In this document: positions 1-9,186 of the stretch, piece by piece
How the letters are laid out: each line of letters opens with the position of its first letter
How positions within the stretch are numbered: position 1 is the first letter of the stretch
Origin: an uncultured Clostridia bacterium
GTDB lineage: Bacteria; Bacillota; Clostridia; Oscillospirales; Ruminococcaceae
Length of the DNA: 64,000 nucleotides
Direction of reading: 5' to 3'
NCBI GenBank assembly: GCA_947625155.1
Contig: CANQNG010000006.1
Location: 1-64,000, forward strand
Notes under the pieces: model-generated
Databases searched by the model: none
The model's input: only the letters and a program-made list of their open reading frames with translations
What the model was told of the DNA's origin: nothing
Program-made: the position numbers and the translations under genes

Positions 1-159
1 TCTCAAATATTATGTTTGAGTGCCTTATGGATCCACTGATGATTTCAAGGGTGATTTTTGAAAATTGATTTCCGTGGCAACAGGCTGCCCTGATCCGGGG
101 CATCCTATATTTCTATTATACTGCACTACCAGTCATGCAACTCAATTAAAAAATACGCT

Positions 160-187
160 TGACAAAATCCAAAAAACATGGTATAGT
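160..187 (+). promoter_or_regulatory. sigma-A-type promoter for ACT-hom operon
   Basis: TTGACA-N17-TATAGT upstream of the ORF at 253. Confidence 0.7.
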
Positions 188-252
188 AGTATATGTGAGT
201 ACATATGTACGTTATACACGGACGATTTGGGAACAGGAGGTAAGGATACAGT

Positions 253-696
253 ATGGAACACCCCTCCAGACTGATCGTGGTCGATGCATCCGTACTGCCG
301 GATGTCATTGGTAAGGTGCTCGAGGTCAAAAAACTGCTCGCCAGCCGGCATGAAAAAAGTTCCGCTGCCGCTTGCAAGCGTGTCGGTATCTCCCGGAGCG
401 CCTACTATAAGTATAAAGACTGCGTCTTTTCCTATGAGGACAAGCTCACACAGCACATCGTCAATCTACATGCCACCCTGCGGGACGAAGCAGGCGTGCT
501 TTCCAATGTGCTGTCGGCACTCTATGCCCTTGAAGCCAATATTCTCACTGTCAACCAGAATATCCCCATTGACGGCGTAGCTGGTGTGACGGTTTCGCTC
601 CGCCTTGCCAACGGTATCCAAAGCCCCCATGTGCTGGAAACGCATTTGCGGGAGATCGACGGCGTGGTGGATGTCAAGATTCTGTCCGGCGAATGA
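253..696 (+). CDS. ACT domain-containing protein (UPF0735/PheB-like), N-terminal HTH-like segment
   Basis: RVGISRSAYYKYKD motif followed by ACT fold (LRDEAGVLSNVLSALYALEANILTVNQNIPIDG); upstream of hom. Confidence 0.85.
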   Translation: MEHPSRLIVVDASVLPDVIGKVLEVKKLLASRHEKSSAAACKRVGISRSAYYKYKDCVFSYEDKLTQHIVNLHATLRDEAGVLSNVLSALYALEANILTVNQNIPIDGVAGVTVSLRLANGIQSPHVLETHLREIDGVVDVKILSGE

Positions 697-717
697 ATGA
701 ACAGGAGGATTTTTCAA

Positions 718-1953
718 ATGGACAAATTAGCGGTACTCGGCTGCGGTGTAGTCGGCTCCGGTGTGGTGGAATTGTTTGCCAAAAATCAGGCGCTCATTGA
801 AAAGCGCTGCGGCAAGAAGCTGCAAATGGCTTACATCCTCGACCTGCGGGACTTCCCGGACAGACCCTATGCAGATCTGCTCGTCAAGAACATTGACCCC
901 ATTTTAGCCGACCCGGATGTCACAGTCGTTGCGGAATGCATGGGCGGTGTGGAACCTGCTTTCACATTCGTGAAAGCTTGTCTGGAAGCCGGCAAGAGCG
1001 TTTCGACCTCAAACAAGGAACTGGTCGCTGAAAAGGGAGACATTCTCCTGCAAACTGCCAAAGCCCATAATGTTAATTTTTTCTTTGAAGCAAGCGTCGG
1101 CGGTGCTATTCCCATCATCCGCCCCCTGCACAAGTGCCTCGCTGCCAATGATTTCTCGGCGATCGCCGGTATCCTCAACGGAACGACCAATTTTATCCTG
1201 AACCAGATGATCAAGGAAAACATGGACTTTTCCACAGCCCTTGCCCTTGCACAGGAAAAGGGCTATGCGGAAAAAGACCCTACTGCCGATGTGGACGGAC
1301 ACGATGCCTGCCGGAAGATCTGCATCCTTTCGTCCCTTGCCTTTGGAAAGCATGTGTACCCGGATCGGGTGCATACCAAGGGCATCCGGGAGGTCACGCT
1401 CCGGGATGTGGAGCTGTGCAGCCGGCTCGGCTATGCCATTAAGCTGATCGCCCGTGTGCAGCGGCTCGACAACGGCAAGATCCTGCCGACCGTCATGCCT
1501 ATGGCTGTCGAGGAGGATGACCTGCTCTCACATGTCAACGGCGTGTACAATGCCGTCATGGTACGGGGTGACGGTATCAGCAAGGCGATGTTCTACGGAC
1601 GAGGTGCAGGCAAATTCCCGACCGCAAGCGCTGTGCTCGGCGATATGATCGAACAGGTGCAGCTTGATCACACCATTCCCTCACTGACATGGGAAAATGC
1701 AGGAAATTCGGACTTTCTTGAGGATCTCACAGCGTTTACAGCAGAACGCTATATCCGAACAACGGCAGCGGACGAAATGCTGCTAAAGGAAGTTTTCGGG
1801 GCACTCAAGGAAAACTCCGTCTACACGGAGGAGGACGAAACAGTCTGCATCGTCAGCAGACCCATGAACGAAGCGGACGTGGAGGCTGCTGCCAAAACTC
1901 TGACACAGAAAGGTGTCACGCTGCTGGCACAGTATCCTGTACTTGTGGACTGA
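718..1953 (+). CDS. hom: homoserine dehydrogenase
   Basis: LAVLGCGVVGSGVVEL NAD-binding motif, GGAIPIIRPL, GILNGTTNFIL; AGGAGG RBS before ATG at 718. Confidence 0.95.
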   Translation: MDKLAVLGCGVVGSGVVELFAKNQALIEKRCGKKLQMAYILDLRDFPDRPYADLLVKNIDPILADPDVTVVAECMGGVEPAFTFVKACLEAGKSVSTSNKELVAEKGDILLQTAKAHNVNFFFEASVGGAIPIIRPLHKCLAANDFSAIAGILNGTTNFILNQMIKENMDFSTALALAQEKGYAEKDPTADVDGHDACRKICILSSLAFGKHVYPDRVHTKGIREVTLRDVELCSRLGYAIKLIARVQRLDNGKILPTVMPMAVEEDDLLSHVNGVYNAVMVRGDGISKAMFYGRGAGKFPTASAVLGDMIEQVQLDHTIPSLTWENAGNSDFLEDLTAFTAERYIRTTAADEMLLKEVFGALKENSVYTEEDETVCIVSRPMNEADVEAAAKTLTQKGVTLLAQYPVLVD

Positions 1954-2048
1954 GCATTGACAGACGATCGAGCCGTCCTTTGCTGCTTTTGCGGTAAAGG
2001 GCGGCTCGCTGTTTATTGGCTTTTCAAGACCGTGCATCCCTAAAAAAA

Positions 2049-2073
2049 GCAGATACCCACGAAGGGTATCTGC
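2049..2073 (+). terminator. intrinsic terminator after hom
   Basis: GCAGATACCC/GGGTATCTGC stem followed by CTTTTTGTTTTT. Confidence 0.85.
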
Positions 2074-2166
2074 CTTTTTGTTTTTCATTGCCTACTGCTC
2101 AAGCCAAATACAAAGCTTTTACACAAGTACCTGACGGAAAGCAGGAGTCACTTACTGGGTATCAAG

Positions 2167-5100
2167 TCACGAATTTGCAACTTCCCATTCATGGATCTCA
2201 GAAGTGAACTTCGGCAGAGTGTCTGCATTGAGGACATCCGTTGCCCAGTCAGCAGGCTCGAACAGGCTAACTGCAATATACTTCAACTGACCAGTTGCAT
2301 CATCCGGTGTCAAGCTTGACGATGCATTTGTCTTACCATAGGCATCTGTCGCACCATGATCCATGGACTCAGCATCCACATCAGACAGGAAGTATACAAA
2401 GTTCTCCATCGTTTCATCGCTGTTATCGGTGAGATAAGCAGTCTCAAAGAGCGAACTTGCAATGTACTTCAGAATACACGTCGCATCATCCGGTGTTACA
2501 GATCCATTCAGGTCGGTATCGCCCTTCACGCCGATGTAAGCATTTACGATCAGCGGTATCTTGGAACCATCAGCGTCCGTCGTAACGACCTCTGCCGTGA
2601 GTTCCTTTGTGCCGCCCTGTCCATCCGGAACATTGTCGGTAACGATCACCTTGAGACCTAATTTGCAATACGGCTGACCAAGGCTCTCGTAAACAGACTT
2701 CGGATTGTTCAGCGTGACATCATCGGAATCTTCGGGTATGATGTTCATTGTTACAGAACCAAGCGGCACATTCGTAGCTGTACCGATAGCGTTCCCCTCA
2801 GCATCCAAAGCCTGACGCTTCAGCGTGCCGTTCAGGGTAGCCAGATCAAACGGTCTCGGATCATGCGACAGGTAGAACATGTCTTCCCCTTCGCCTTCAT
2901 ACTCATAGCTGTACTCATAATCAACAGGTGTATCAGCTACGATCTCGATCCAGCCGTCTACCGTGGTAACATCCACGATCTCGTTGTCAGCGATCCTGCT
3001 CACTTCGAGAGACTGAAAGTTGATCTCATATTTGTCGCCAACCTTTGCACCATCAGGTACATCAAATGTCAGTGTGATGATCGGAGCACCGTTCTTGCCG
3101 TCCAGCATGGTCACTGTCGGATCATTGATCGTACCAGCAAATACAGCATTTGCAAAGTTCGGCTCAATAGACAGGAGACTGCCATAAGCCGTACCCTGTG
3201 CATAGGTATCAGCACTCAGTGCGGGCAGACGGTCGTCAATTGCCAGATCCAGCAGGAAGGAATTCAAAGCCGTGTCACCGCTTGCGGTGATATTGATCTT
3301 AACGTCCTTCTGATCGGGTGTTGCAGTTATCTGATCAGCAGACCATGTTACCGCATAATGCTCTTCACTCGGTTCAGGAGTCGGTTCGGGCGTGGGTTCT
3401 GGAGTTGGCTCCGGTGTCGGTTCAGGTGTCGGCTCTGGAGTTGGCTCAGGTGTCGGTTCGGGCGTTGCATCAGGGGTCGGCTCTTCCGTTGTCTCTGATG
3501 ACGGCTCATCCAGATCACCTTCGACCTGGATCCAACCATCTGTCAAAGCCGGTACCAGTCGGAGCATGTCAACATTATAAATGTCCACATTTGCGAATGT
3601 AACAGGATATGTGCCTTTCTTAGCAGGTGCTATGATCGTGAAGGTGAGCAGCGTGCTGTCAGCTGACTGAGCAACTACGTTGCCCTCAAACATCGGCTGT
3701 GTACCTGCAGCGATCATTTTGGTAGTTTCCTTAGATCCCTCTTCAGGTTTGTCAAGATTCGACTCAAAGTTCAGGTCTTCATAAGCATCGCCTGCTTTTA
3801 CGCCTTTTACGTCCAGAGCATTGTCTGCTGTAAAGGAAGCGAGATAGGAGTTCAGACCTTCTGTATCGTTGTTGACCCATACATGGAGTTCAACTTCCTC
3901 AGTCGGCTGGGCAATGTAAGTCTCGATCACCCACTCAGCATCCACGTTCTTGGTCTCATCCTCGAACGGGATCTGCGGATCAGTCCAACCCACGTTTCCG
4001 GTAGCATCGGGATTAGTGGTCGGCTCTACTGCTTCTGTTGTCGGCTGGGGTGCTTCTGTTGCCTCGGTCGTCTCGGTCGCTTCCTCAGTGGACTCTTCCG
4101 TCTCTTCCGTTGTGTCGGCTACGACATTGATCCAGCCATCGATCAGATTCTCGTCGGACGGGATCAGCTGTACCATATCCTTGTCGAAGATCTCCAGCGT
4201 ATCGAACATTACATCATATGTGCCCGGCGTTTCCGGTGCAGTAAATGTGATCGTAAATACGCACGGAGGTTCATCTCCTGTTGCTGTTGCTACAACGTTT
4301 TTGTCGCCAAACATCGGCATCGTTGCGCCGAAGGTCAGGCTCTTCACGTTGTCCACAAAGTCGAGCGGCTCGTAAGCATCGCCCTTCTTTGCATCACTTG
4401 CTTTCAAAGGTTCTTCTGCTGTCAGGGATGTCAGATAGGAATTCAGACCTTCTGTATCACCCTTGACCCATACATGCAGATCGACCGTTGCGCCGGGTGC
4501 TGCATCGAGCTTCTCGATCTCCCACACAGCATCAAGCGCTTTGGTCTCCTGCTCGGTATCGCCCAGGATCTCGATCCAGCCAGCGACCAGATTCTTGTCG
4601 GTGGGGATGAGCTGTACCAGTTCACCATTGAAAAGCTCAAGGCTCTTGGTGGTAACGGCATACTTGCCGGGTGCAAGACCGGTCGTGTCAAATGTGATCG
4701 TAAATACGGCAGTATCGCCTGTGATATTGACATCTTTTGTGCTGTTGGGTGTGCCGCCAAATGTCAGCGTACCCAGATTCTGCTCAAAGCCAAGGTTATC
4801 CAGTGCAGAAACAGCTTTGGTCGCTTTTGCAGCATTCCCATTTTCATCAGCCTCAACTGCCATCTTTGCAAGATAGCTATTGAAGCCCGGGTTGCCGGAG
4901 ACCGAAACTGTGATCTCTGCCAGCGGGTCGTCAGCAGTGACAGTATCAGAACCTACTTCCCATTTCAGACCTGCTACGTCGGACTCTTTCTCACCGGGAT
5001 CGACCGGCTGATCACCGGGCTGGGTAGGCTTCTGCACGGGTTCGGTCGGCTCAACCTGCGGCTGGGTCGGCTCTACCTGCGGTTCTGTCGGGTCTACCTG

Positions 5101-6003
5101 CGGCTGGGTCGGCTCAACTTGCGGTTCAGTCGGCTCTACCTGCGGTTCTGTCGGCTCTACCTGCGGCTCTGTCGGCTCTACCTGCGGCTCTGTCGGCTCA
5201 ACTTGCGGTTCAGTGGGATCTACCTGCGGTTCGGTGGGATCTACCTGCGGCTCTGTCGGCTCTACCTGCGGTTCAGTTGTATCTTCCTGCGGCTCGGTCG
5301 TGGCATTTGGATCAGCATCCACACGAAGCACACCAGGTACGATCAGATCCGGATTATGTGTCGTTCCATCGATCTGCGTTACATCGAACTTGGGATCGTC
5401 TTCCGTGCCTGACATATCAATGGTGACCGCATAGTCGATGTAATCGAGACCATTATCGGGTTCTTTGGTGTTTGTTACGCCGTCCTCAGCGTACAGATAG
5501 AACTCGCAGAAACATGTGCCATCATCCAGTTTTCTGTTTGCGCCCTCGCCCGAAGTTTGACCGGTCTGCGGATCCTTACCGCCTACAGCGCCTACACCAA
5601 AGTTAGCATAATTGGGAGCAAACGTTTCAAACTTATAGCTGCCCTCCGGCTGCTTGATGAGATCGCAGCTGAGACCCAGCTCTGCCGGACTTTTCCCATC
5701 GATCAGGAGGTTACACTTGTAACCAAAGATACCGATATCGTTTGCTACATACAGCCTGATCACAGCACCCTTGTCCTCGTCATACTTCGTCTCTTCGATG
5801 ATCCACGTGAACTTGTCGCGGTTCTCCTCGCTATTCTTTAGCTCAGTGACCTTTTGTTCTGCGGACACCAAAGGCACTTCATCCGCCTGCGCCTGTACTG
5901 CTTTCGGGTTCGTCATTCTGAGCGCAGATACCGGCAGAGAGGAAGCGACCAGCGAGGTACACATGCTGAATGCGGTCAATGCTGATAAAAATTTCTTCAT
6001 CAC
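2167..6003 (-). CDS. Scaffoldin-like protein: signal peptide, N-terminal beta module, Pro/Thr heptad linker, four cohesin-like modules, (TPEP)n linker, C-terminal atypical dockerin
   Basis: Four repeated modules (e.g. VHVWVKGDTEGLNSYLTSL...GDAYE...TFGATMPMFG...VFTITFTAP..PGTYDVMFDTLEIF...DGWINVV) match the R. flavefaciens-type cohesin pattern; C-terminal GDTDLNGSVTPDDATCILKYI / NASSSLTPDDATGQLKYIAVSLFE dockerin repeats. Confidence 0.85.
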   Translation of the reverse strand: MMKKFLSALTAFSMCTSLVASSLPVSALRMTNPKAVQAQADEVPLVSAEQKVTELKNSEENRDKFTWIIEETKYDEDKGAVIRLYVANDIGIFGYKCNLLIDGKSPAELGLSCDLIKQPEGSYKFETFAPNYANFGVGAVGGKDPQTGQTSGEGANRKLDDGTCFCEFYLYAEDGVTNTKEPDNGLDYIDYAVTIDMSGTEDDPKFDVTQIDGTTHNPDLIVPGVLRVDADPNATTEPQEDTTEPQVEPTEPQVDPTEPQVDPTEPQVEPTEPQVEPTEPQVEPTEPQVEPTEPQVEPTQPQVDPTEPQVEPTQPQVEPTEPVQKPTQPGDQPVDPGEKESDVAGLKWEVGSDTVTADDPLAEITVSVSGNPGFNSYLAKMAVEADENGNAAKATKAVSALDNLGFEQNLGTLTFGGTPNSTKDVNITGDTAVFTITFDTTGLAPGKYAVTTKSLELFNGELVQLIPTDKNLVAGWIEILGDTEQETKALDAVWEIEKLDAAPGATVDLHVWVKGDTEGLNSYLTSLTAEEPLKASDAKKGDAYEPLDFVDNVKSLTFGATMPMFGDKNVVATATGDEPPCVFTITFTAPETPGTYDVMFDTLEIFDKDMVQLIPSDENLIDGWINVVADTTEETEESTEEATETTEATEAPQPTTEAVEPTTNPDATGNVGWTDPQIPFEDETKNVDAEWVIETYIAQPTEEVELHVWVNNDTEGLNSYLASFTADNALDVKGVKAGDAYEDLNFESNLDKPEEGSKETTKMIAAGTQPMFEGNVVAQSADSTLLTFTIIAPAKKGTYPVTFANVDIYNVDMLRLVPALTDGWIQVEGDLDEPSSETTEEPTPDATPEPTPEPTPEPTPEPTPEPTPEPTPEPTPEPSEEHYAVTWSADQITATPDQKDVKINITASGDTALNSFLLDLAIDDRLPALSADTYAQGTAYGSLLSIEPNFANAVFAGTINDPTVTMLDGKNGAPIITLTFDVPDGAKVGDKYEINFQSLEVSRIADNEIVDVTTVDGWIEIVADTPVDYEYSYEYEGEGEDMFYLSHDPRPFDLATLNGTLKRQALDAEGNAIGTATNVPLGSVTMNIIPEDSDDVTLNNPKSVYESLGQPYCKLGLKVIVTDNVPDGQGGTKELTAEVVTTDADGSKIPLIVNAYIGVKGDTDLNGSVTPDDATCILKYIASSLFETAYLTDNSDETMENFVYFLSDVDAESMDHGATDAYGKTNASSSLTPDDATGQLKYIAVSLFEPADWATDVLNADTLPKFTSEIHEWEVANS
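3366..3475 (-). repeat. 12-bp periodic repeats encoding (TPEP)n linker
   Basis: ggttcgggcgtgggttctggagttggctccggtgtc pattern; protein TPEPTPEPTPEP... Confidence 0.9.
5038..5290 (-). repeat. 21-bp tandem repeats encoding ~11 TEPQV(E/D)P heptads (linker)
   Basis: Repeated cggctctacctgcggttctgt units; protein TEPQVEPTEPQVDPTEPQV... Confidence 0.9.
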
Positions 6004-6092
6004 GCATATTTCCTTTCTAAGAAATTCATTTACGATAAACCGTGTTCAGCCGCAAGGGGCTGAACACAGTTTTCTGTCATGTCAATATCTGC

Positions 6093-7778
6093 TTACTTCT
6101 GCTGGACCGGGAGATCCTTCTCAGCTACATTGCCGACCAGGACCTTCAGGATCGTCAGGGAGTCATCCACTGTCAGGTTGTCAATGGTGGTATCTGCGTC
6201 GCTCTCACCGCTGCGGGAAACGTTCGCATTGATCACGCCCTGTGCAGAAAGCTGCTGATTCTGATAACCAGTCAGGAATCTGTTGAGCATAACAACGTCA
6301 CGAAGCTGTACTTCGCCATTGACATCGGTGTCGCCATACCTAGCAGTGCCGGGTGTCGGCTCATTCCCATCTGTTGTGGGCTGCTCACCCTGAGTCGTCG
6401 AAGGCTCTTCTGCATCCGTTGTAGGCTCTACGTCTCCGGTAGGTTCGGGATCAGCAGCATCTTCATAGTAGATAACACCGTCGATCACCTTCGGCGATTC
6501 TGCCGCACCATCGACCTGAGTTATTTCAAACCCTTCAGGCACGATGGTAACTGGAAGTTGTTTTGTATAACCACCGTTATCATCCTTAAATAATTCCTTG
6601 CCCTGGTCAGAATACACATAGATCTCGATGAACTTAGTTCCATTATCCAGCTTTCTGTCGCCAGCTTCGCCCAAGGTATCGCCGCTTTCCGTCTTACCAG
6701 TTACAGCGCCTACACCAAAGTTAGCATAGTTCGGTGCAAATGTCTCAAACTTATAGCTGCCCTCCGGCTGCTTCATGACGTCGCAGATAAAACCATCCTC
6801 CTTATTCATCTTCTTGCCATCGATCAGGAGGTCAAACTTGTAACCAAAGATGCCGATGTCATTATAGACATACAGACCGATCACTGCACCCTTCTTATCA
6901 TCGTACTTTGCATCTTCAATGATCCAAGTGTATTCGCCATTTTGCACGTCTTGAGAATTTTCAGCCTTATCAGCTGCTGTATGATCCTTAGACGGCGTGG
7001 TCGAAGGACCCTGAGACTCTGTCGGTGCTTCTGTCGGTGCCTCTGTCGGCTTCGGTGCATCTGTCGGGTCGGGGTCGGAACCGCCATCGCCAACTTTGAT
7101 CGTGAAGCCGTCCTTCACACTGATCGTCTGCAGACTACCCTTACCGCCGATGTAAGTAGCATCTACTTCATCTCTGGAAGTATGATACGTATCTGCATAT
7201 CCGATCGTATATGTGCCCGGCTTTGTTCCTGCGGGAACAGTGACCGTAAATTCTGTCAGCGGCAACTCATCCGACTGATCCGTGATGAATGTAAGTTCCT
7301 GATTGGTCGTAGCCCAGTTCCAGACCGGCACCCCATCCACAGAAATGCCCCAATCACCGCTGGAAGCACAGTTGTTGGTCACTTCTTCCAAACGAACATT
7401 ATATCCATCGAAGCAGTTGACAAATCTTTTGCTGGTAAAGCTTGCGCCGTTGGACAAATTGTATGTCCTCTCCTCTGCGCCGTCAGCATTAGAGGATGTG
7501 CCGCTTGTAAATGTGATACCGTCGGGCATGTCAAGACCAACACCAGCCGTCAGGATCTGGGTAGGAGCAACATCGGTGTCACAGTCGATGTAGGACTGGA
7601 TCGTGATAGTCGTATCCTTTGAAGTGTCTTTGACCTCGATGCGAGTTGCCTTGTCATCTCCAGTCGCAAGGTAGTAACGAACAGAGGCTGCATCATAAGC
7701 AGCATAAGCGCTCATGACGCCTGCGGTCATGCTTGCGACCATCGTGGCAGCTGTCAGTGCAGAAATTACCTTCTTCAT
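6093..7778 (-). CDS. Secreted scaffoldin-associated protein: N-terminal domain + module shared with the 2167-6003 scaffoldin + dockerin
   Basis: Signal peptide; YTWIIEDAKYDDKKGAVIGLYVYNDIGIFGYK...KQPEGSYKFETFAPNYANFGVGAV nearly identical to scaffoldin N-terminus; YGDTDVNGEVQLRDVVMLNRFLTG dockerin repeat. Confidence 0.8.
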   Translation of the reverse strand: MKKVISALTAATMVASMTAGVMSAYAAYDAASVRYYLATGDDKATRIEVKDTSKDTTITIQSYIDCDTDVAPTQILTAGVGLDMPDGITFTSGTSSNADGAEERTYNLSNGASFTSKRFVNCFDGYNVRLEEVTNNCASSGDWGISVDGVPVWNWATTNQELTFITDQSDELPLTEFTVTVPAGTKPGTYTIGYADTYHTSRDEVDATYIGGKGSLQTISVKDGFTIKVGDGGSDPDPTDAPKPTEAPTEAPTESQGPSTTPSKDHTAADKAENSQDVQNGEYTWIIEDAKYDDKKGAVIGLYVYNDIGIFGYKFDLLIDGKKMNKEDGFICDVMKQPEGSYKFETFAPNYANFGVGAVTGKTESGDTLGEAGDRKLDNGTKFIEIYVYSDQGKELFKDDNGGYTKQLPVTIVPEGFEITQVDGAAESPKVIDGVIYYEDAADPEPTGDVEPTTDAEEPSTTQGEQPTTDGNEPTPGTARYGDTDVNGEVQLRDVVMLNRFLTGYQNQQLSAQGVINANVSRSGESDADTTIDNLTVDDSLTILKVLVGNVAEKDLPVQQK

Positions 7779-7886
7779 AGCTATTTTTTCCTTTCTTTAT
7801 GTGGGTTTTTGCAGGATCTTGTCATTCATCTGCAAAGGTGGCATTATGTCGGACAGGTTGTCATTCAGATCCGCAGATCCGTCTGT

Positions 7887-8753
7887 TTAGAGCGGGAATT
7901 CCGACTGATCGATCAGATCGATCACGCAGCACAGGATGTTCAGCGCATCCATCGGATCAACTGCACCGCTGGCATCTACATCGCCGTTGGCATTCGCCTG
8001 TTCACCGAATTCTGTCTCATCCGCCAGATTCAGCAGGAAACGGTTCACAAGGACAACGTCATCCAGTTTCACAAGACCATCGAGCGTGACATCGCCGTAC
8101 TTAGTGACTTTGACATCTCCCTCTCCCTCGCTCGGCTTGCCAGTGGGATCTCCGACCGACACAGAACCAGCCTTGGTGGTGACAGCATACTTCACAGCAG
8201 TAGCCAGACCGCTGCCGTCACCTGTCAGATAACCAACCTTAGCGCCGTCGTTCTTTTCTGTCGAACCTTCTGTCGCTGCACGGTCGATGCCGACGATCTC
8301 TACAGAGGTGCTGTCGCCCTCCTTCGCATTATCAGCAACTTTACCGGATACGACCAGAAATACGCCATCCTGCATGATACGGTATCCCGGATCAGTAAGA
8401 CCTGAAGAATAGGTAACGGTGACCAGACCAGCAGTTGACATATCCGTCATGAAAGCGGTTACCCCTTCCCACTTTTCTGCTTCGTCCACACCGCTGGGCG
8501 CAATGTCACCCAGTTTCACGTCAGAGATCGTGATCACGCTCGGGTCGTATGTCAATGCAAATTCACATACGGACACACCGTCTGCCGGTACACCGGTCAT
8601 TTTAACATCGAGTGTAAATTCATCGCCTCCTGCGGCTACTGTCACGTTCTCCCCTGTAAGAGACACCGTGTCTGCTGCGGCTACAGCCTGAGCCGAAAAT
8701 GCTGCCAACATGGTCAGAGCTGCTAACCCGGCAGCGATTTTCCTTACCTTCAT
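7887..8753 (-). CDS. ScaC-like adaptor scaffoldin: one cohesin followed by one dockerin
   Basis: Signal peptide; NVTVAAGGDEFTLDVKMTGVPADGVSVCEFALTYDPSVITISDVKLG cohesin; YGDVTLDGLVKLDDVVLVNRFLLN...NGDVDASGAVDPMDALNILCCVIDLI dockerin; RBS gaaggagg. Confidence 0.8.
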   Translation of the reverse strand: MKVRKIAAGLAALTMLAAFSAQAVAAADTVSLTGENVTVAAGGDEFTLDVKMTGVPADGVSVCEFALTYDPSVITISDVKLGDIAPSGVDEAEKWEGVTAFMTDMSTAGLVTVTYSSGLTDPGYRIMQDGVFLVVSGKVADNAKEGDSTSVEIVGIDRAATEGSTEKNDGAKVGYLTGDGSGLATAVKYAVTTKAGSVSVGDPTGKPSEGEGDVKVTKYGDVTLDGLVKLDDVVLVNRFLLNLADETEFGEQANANGDVDASGAVDPMDALNILCCVIDLIDQSEFPL

Positions 8754-8900
8754 TAGTCGTTCCTCCTTCAATTCAATTGGTTTTGGTATTTAGAAAGTAA
8801 TACAAGCCATATAACCAAAGGAAGCCGCACTTCCTCAAATTATATCCTCATACCATCGGCAGATACAGGGCATACTGTCCCCACATATCTACATACTGTT

Positions 8901-8929
8901 ATTATAGGACAAATATTCACATAAGTCAA
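8901..8929 (-). promoter_or_regulatory. promoter of scaffoldin cluster
   Basis: minus strand TTGACT-N17-TATAAT about 140 nt upstream of the ScaC-like start. Confidence 0.7.
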
Positions 8930-9186
8930 GAGAAATTATAACATTTTGTGTAAAATGTAGGATCTCGCTGCACTGCTTTGTACATCCTGTACGATCAGTG
9001 CGGCATATTTGTCCTTGTTCCATACGTTCCTTTTGTGCTGTACACATACCACAAATTCTCTGCCAACTTAATTATATAACGATCATGAAAAAAAGTAAAT
9101 AGTTTTTGAGAAAATCATCATAATCCACAAAAGCAGCTCATGGTTTTTTCGCTTTTTCACTAGACAAAAGGCAAAAAGCTGCCGGT

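Noticed and set aside
5038-5290. Possible CRISPR-like array of ~21-bp repeats
   Set aside because: Repeats are contiguous without spacers, in frame, and encode TEPQVEP heptads of a linker.
3883-5412. 509-aa plus-strand ORF antisense to the scaffoldin gene
   Set aside because: Low-complexity Cys/Leu/Arg-rich translation mirroring the opposite-strand repeats; no RBS; explained by the scaffoldin coding strand.
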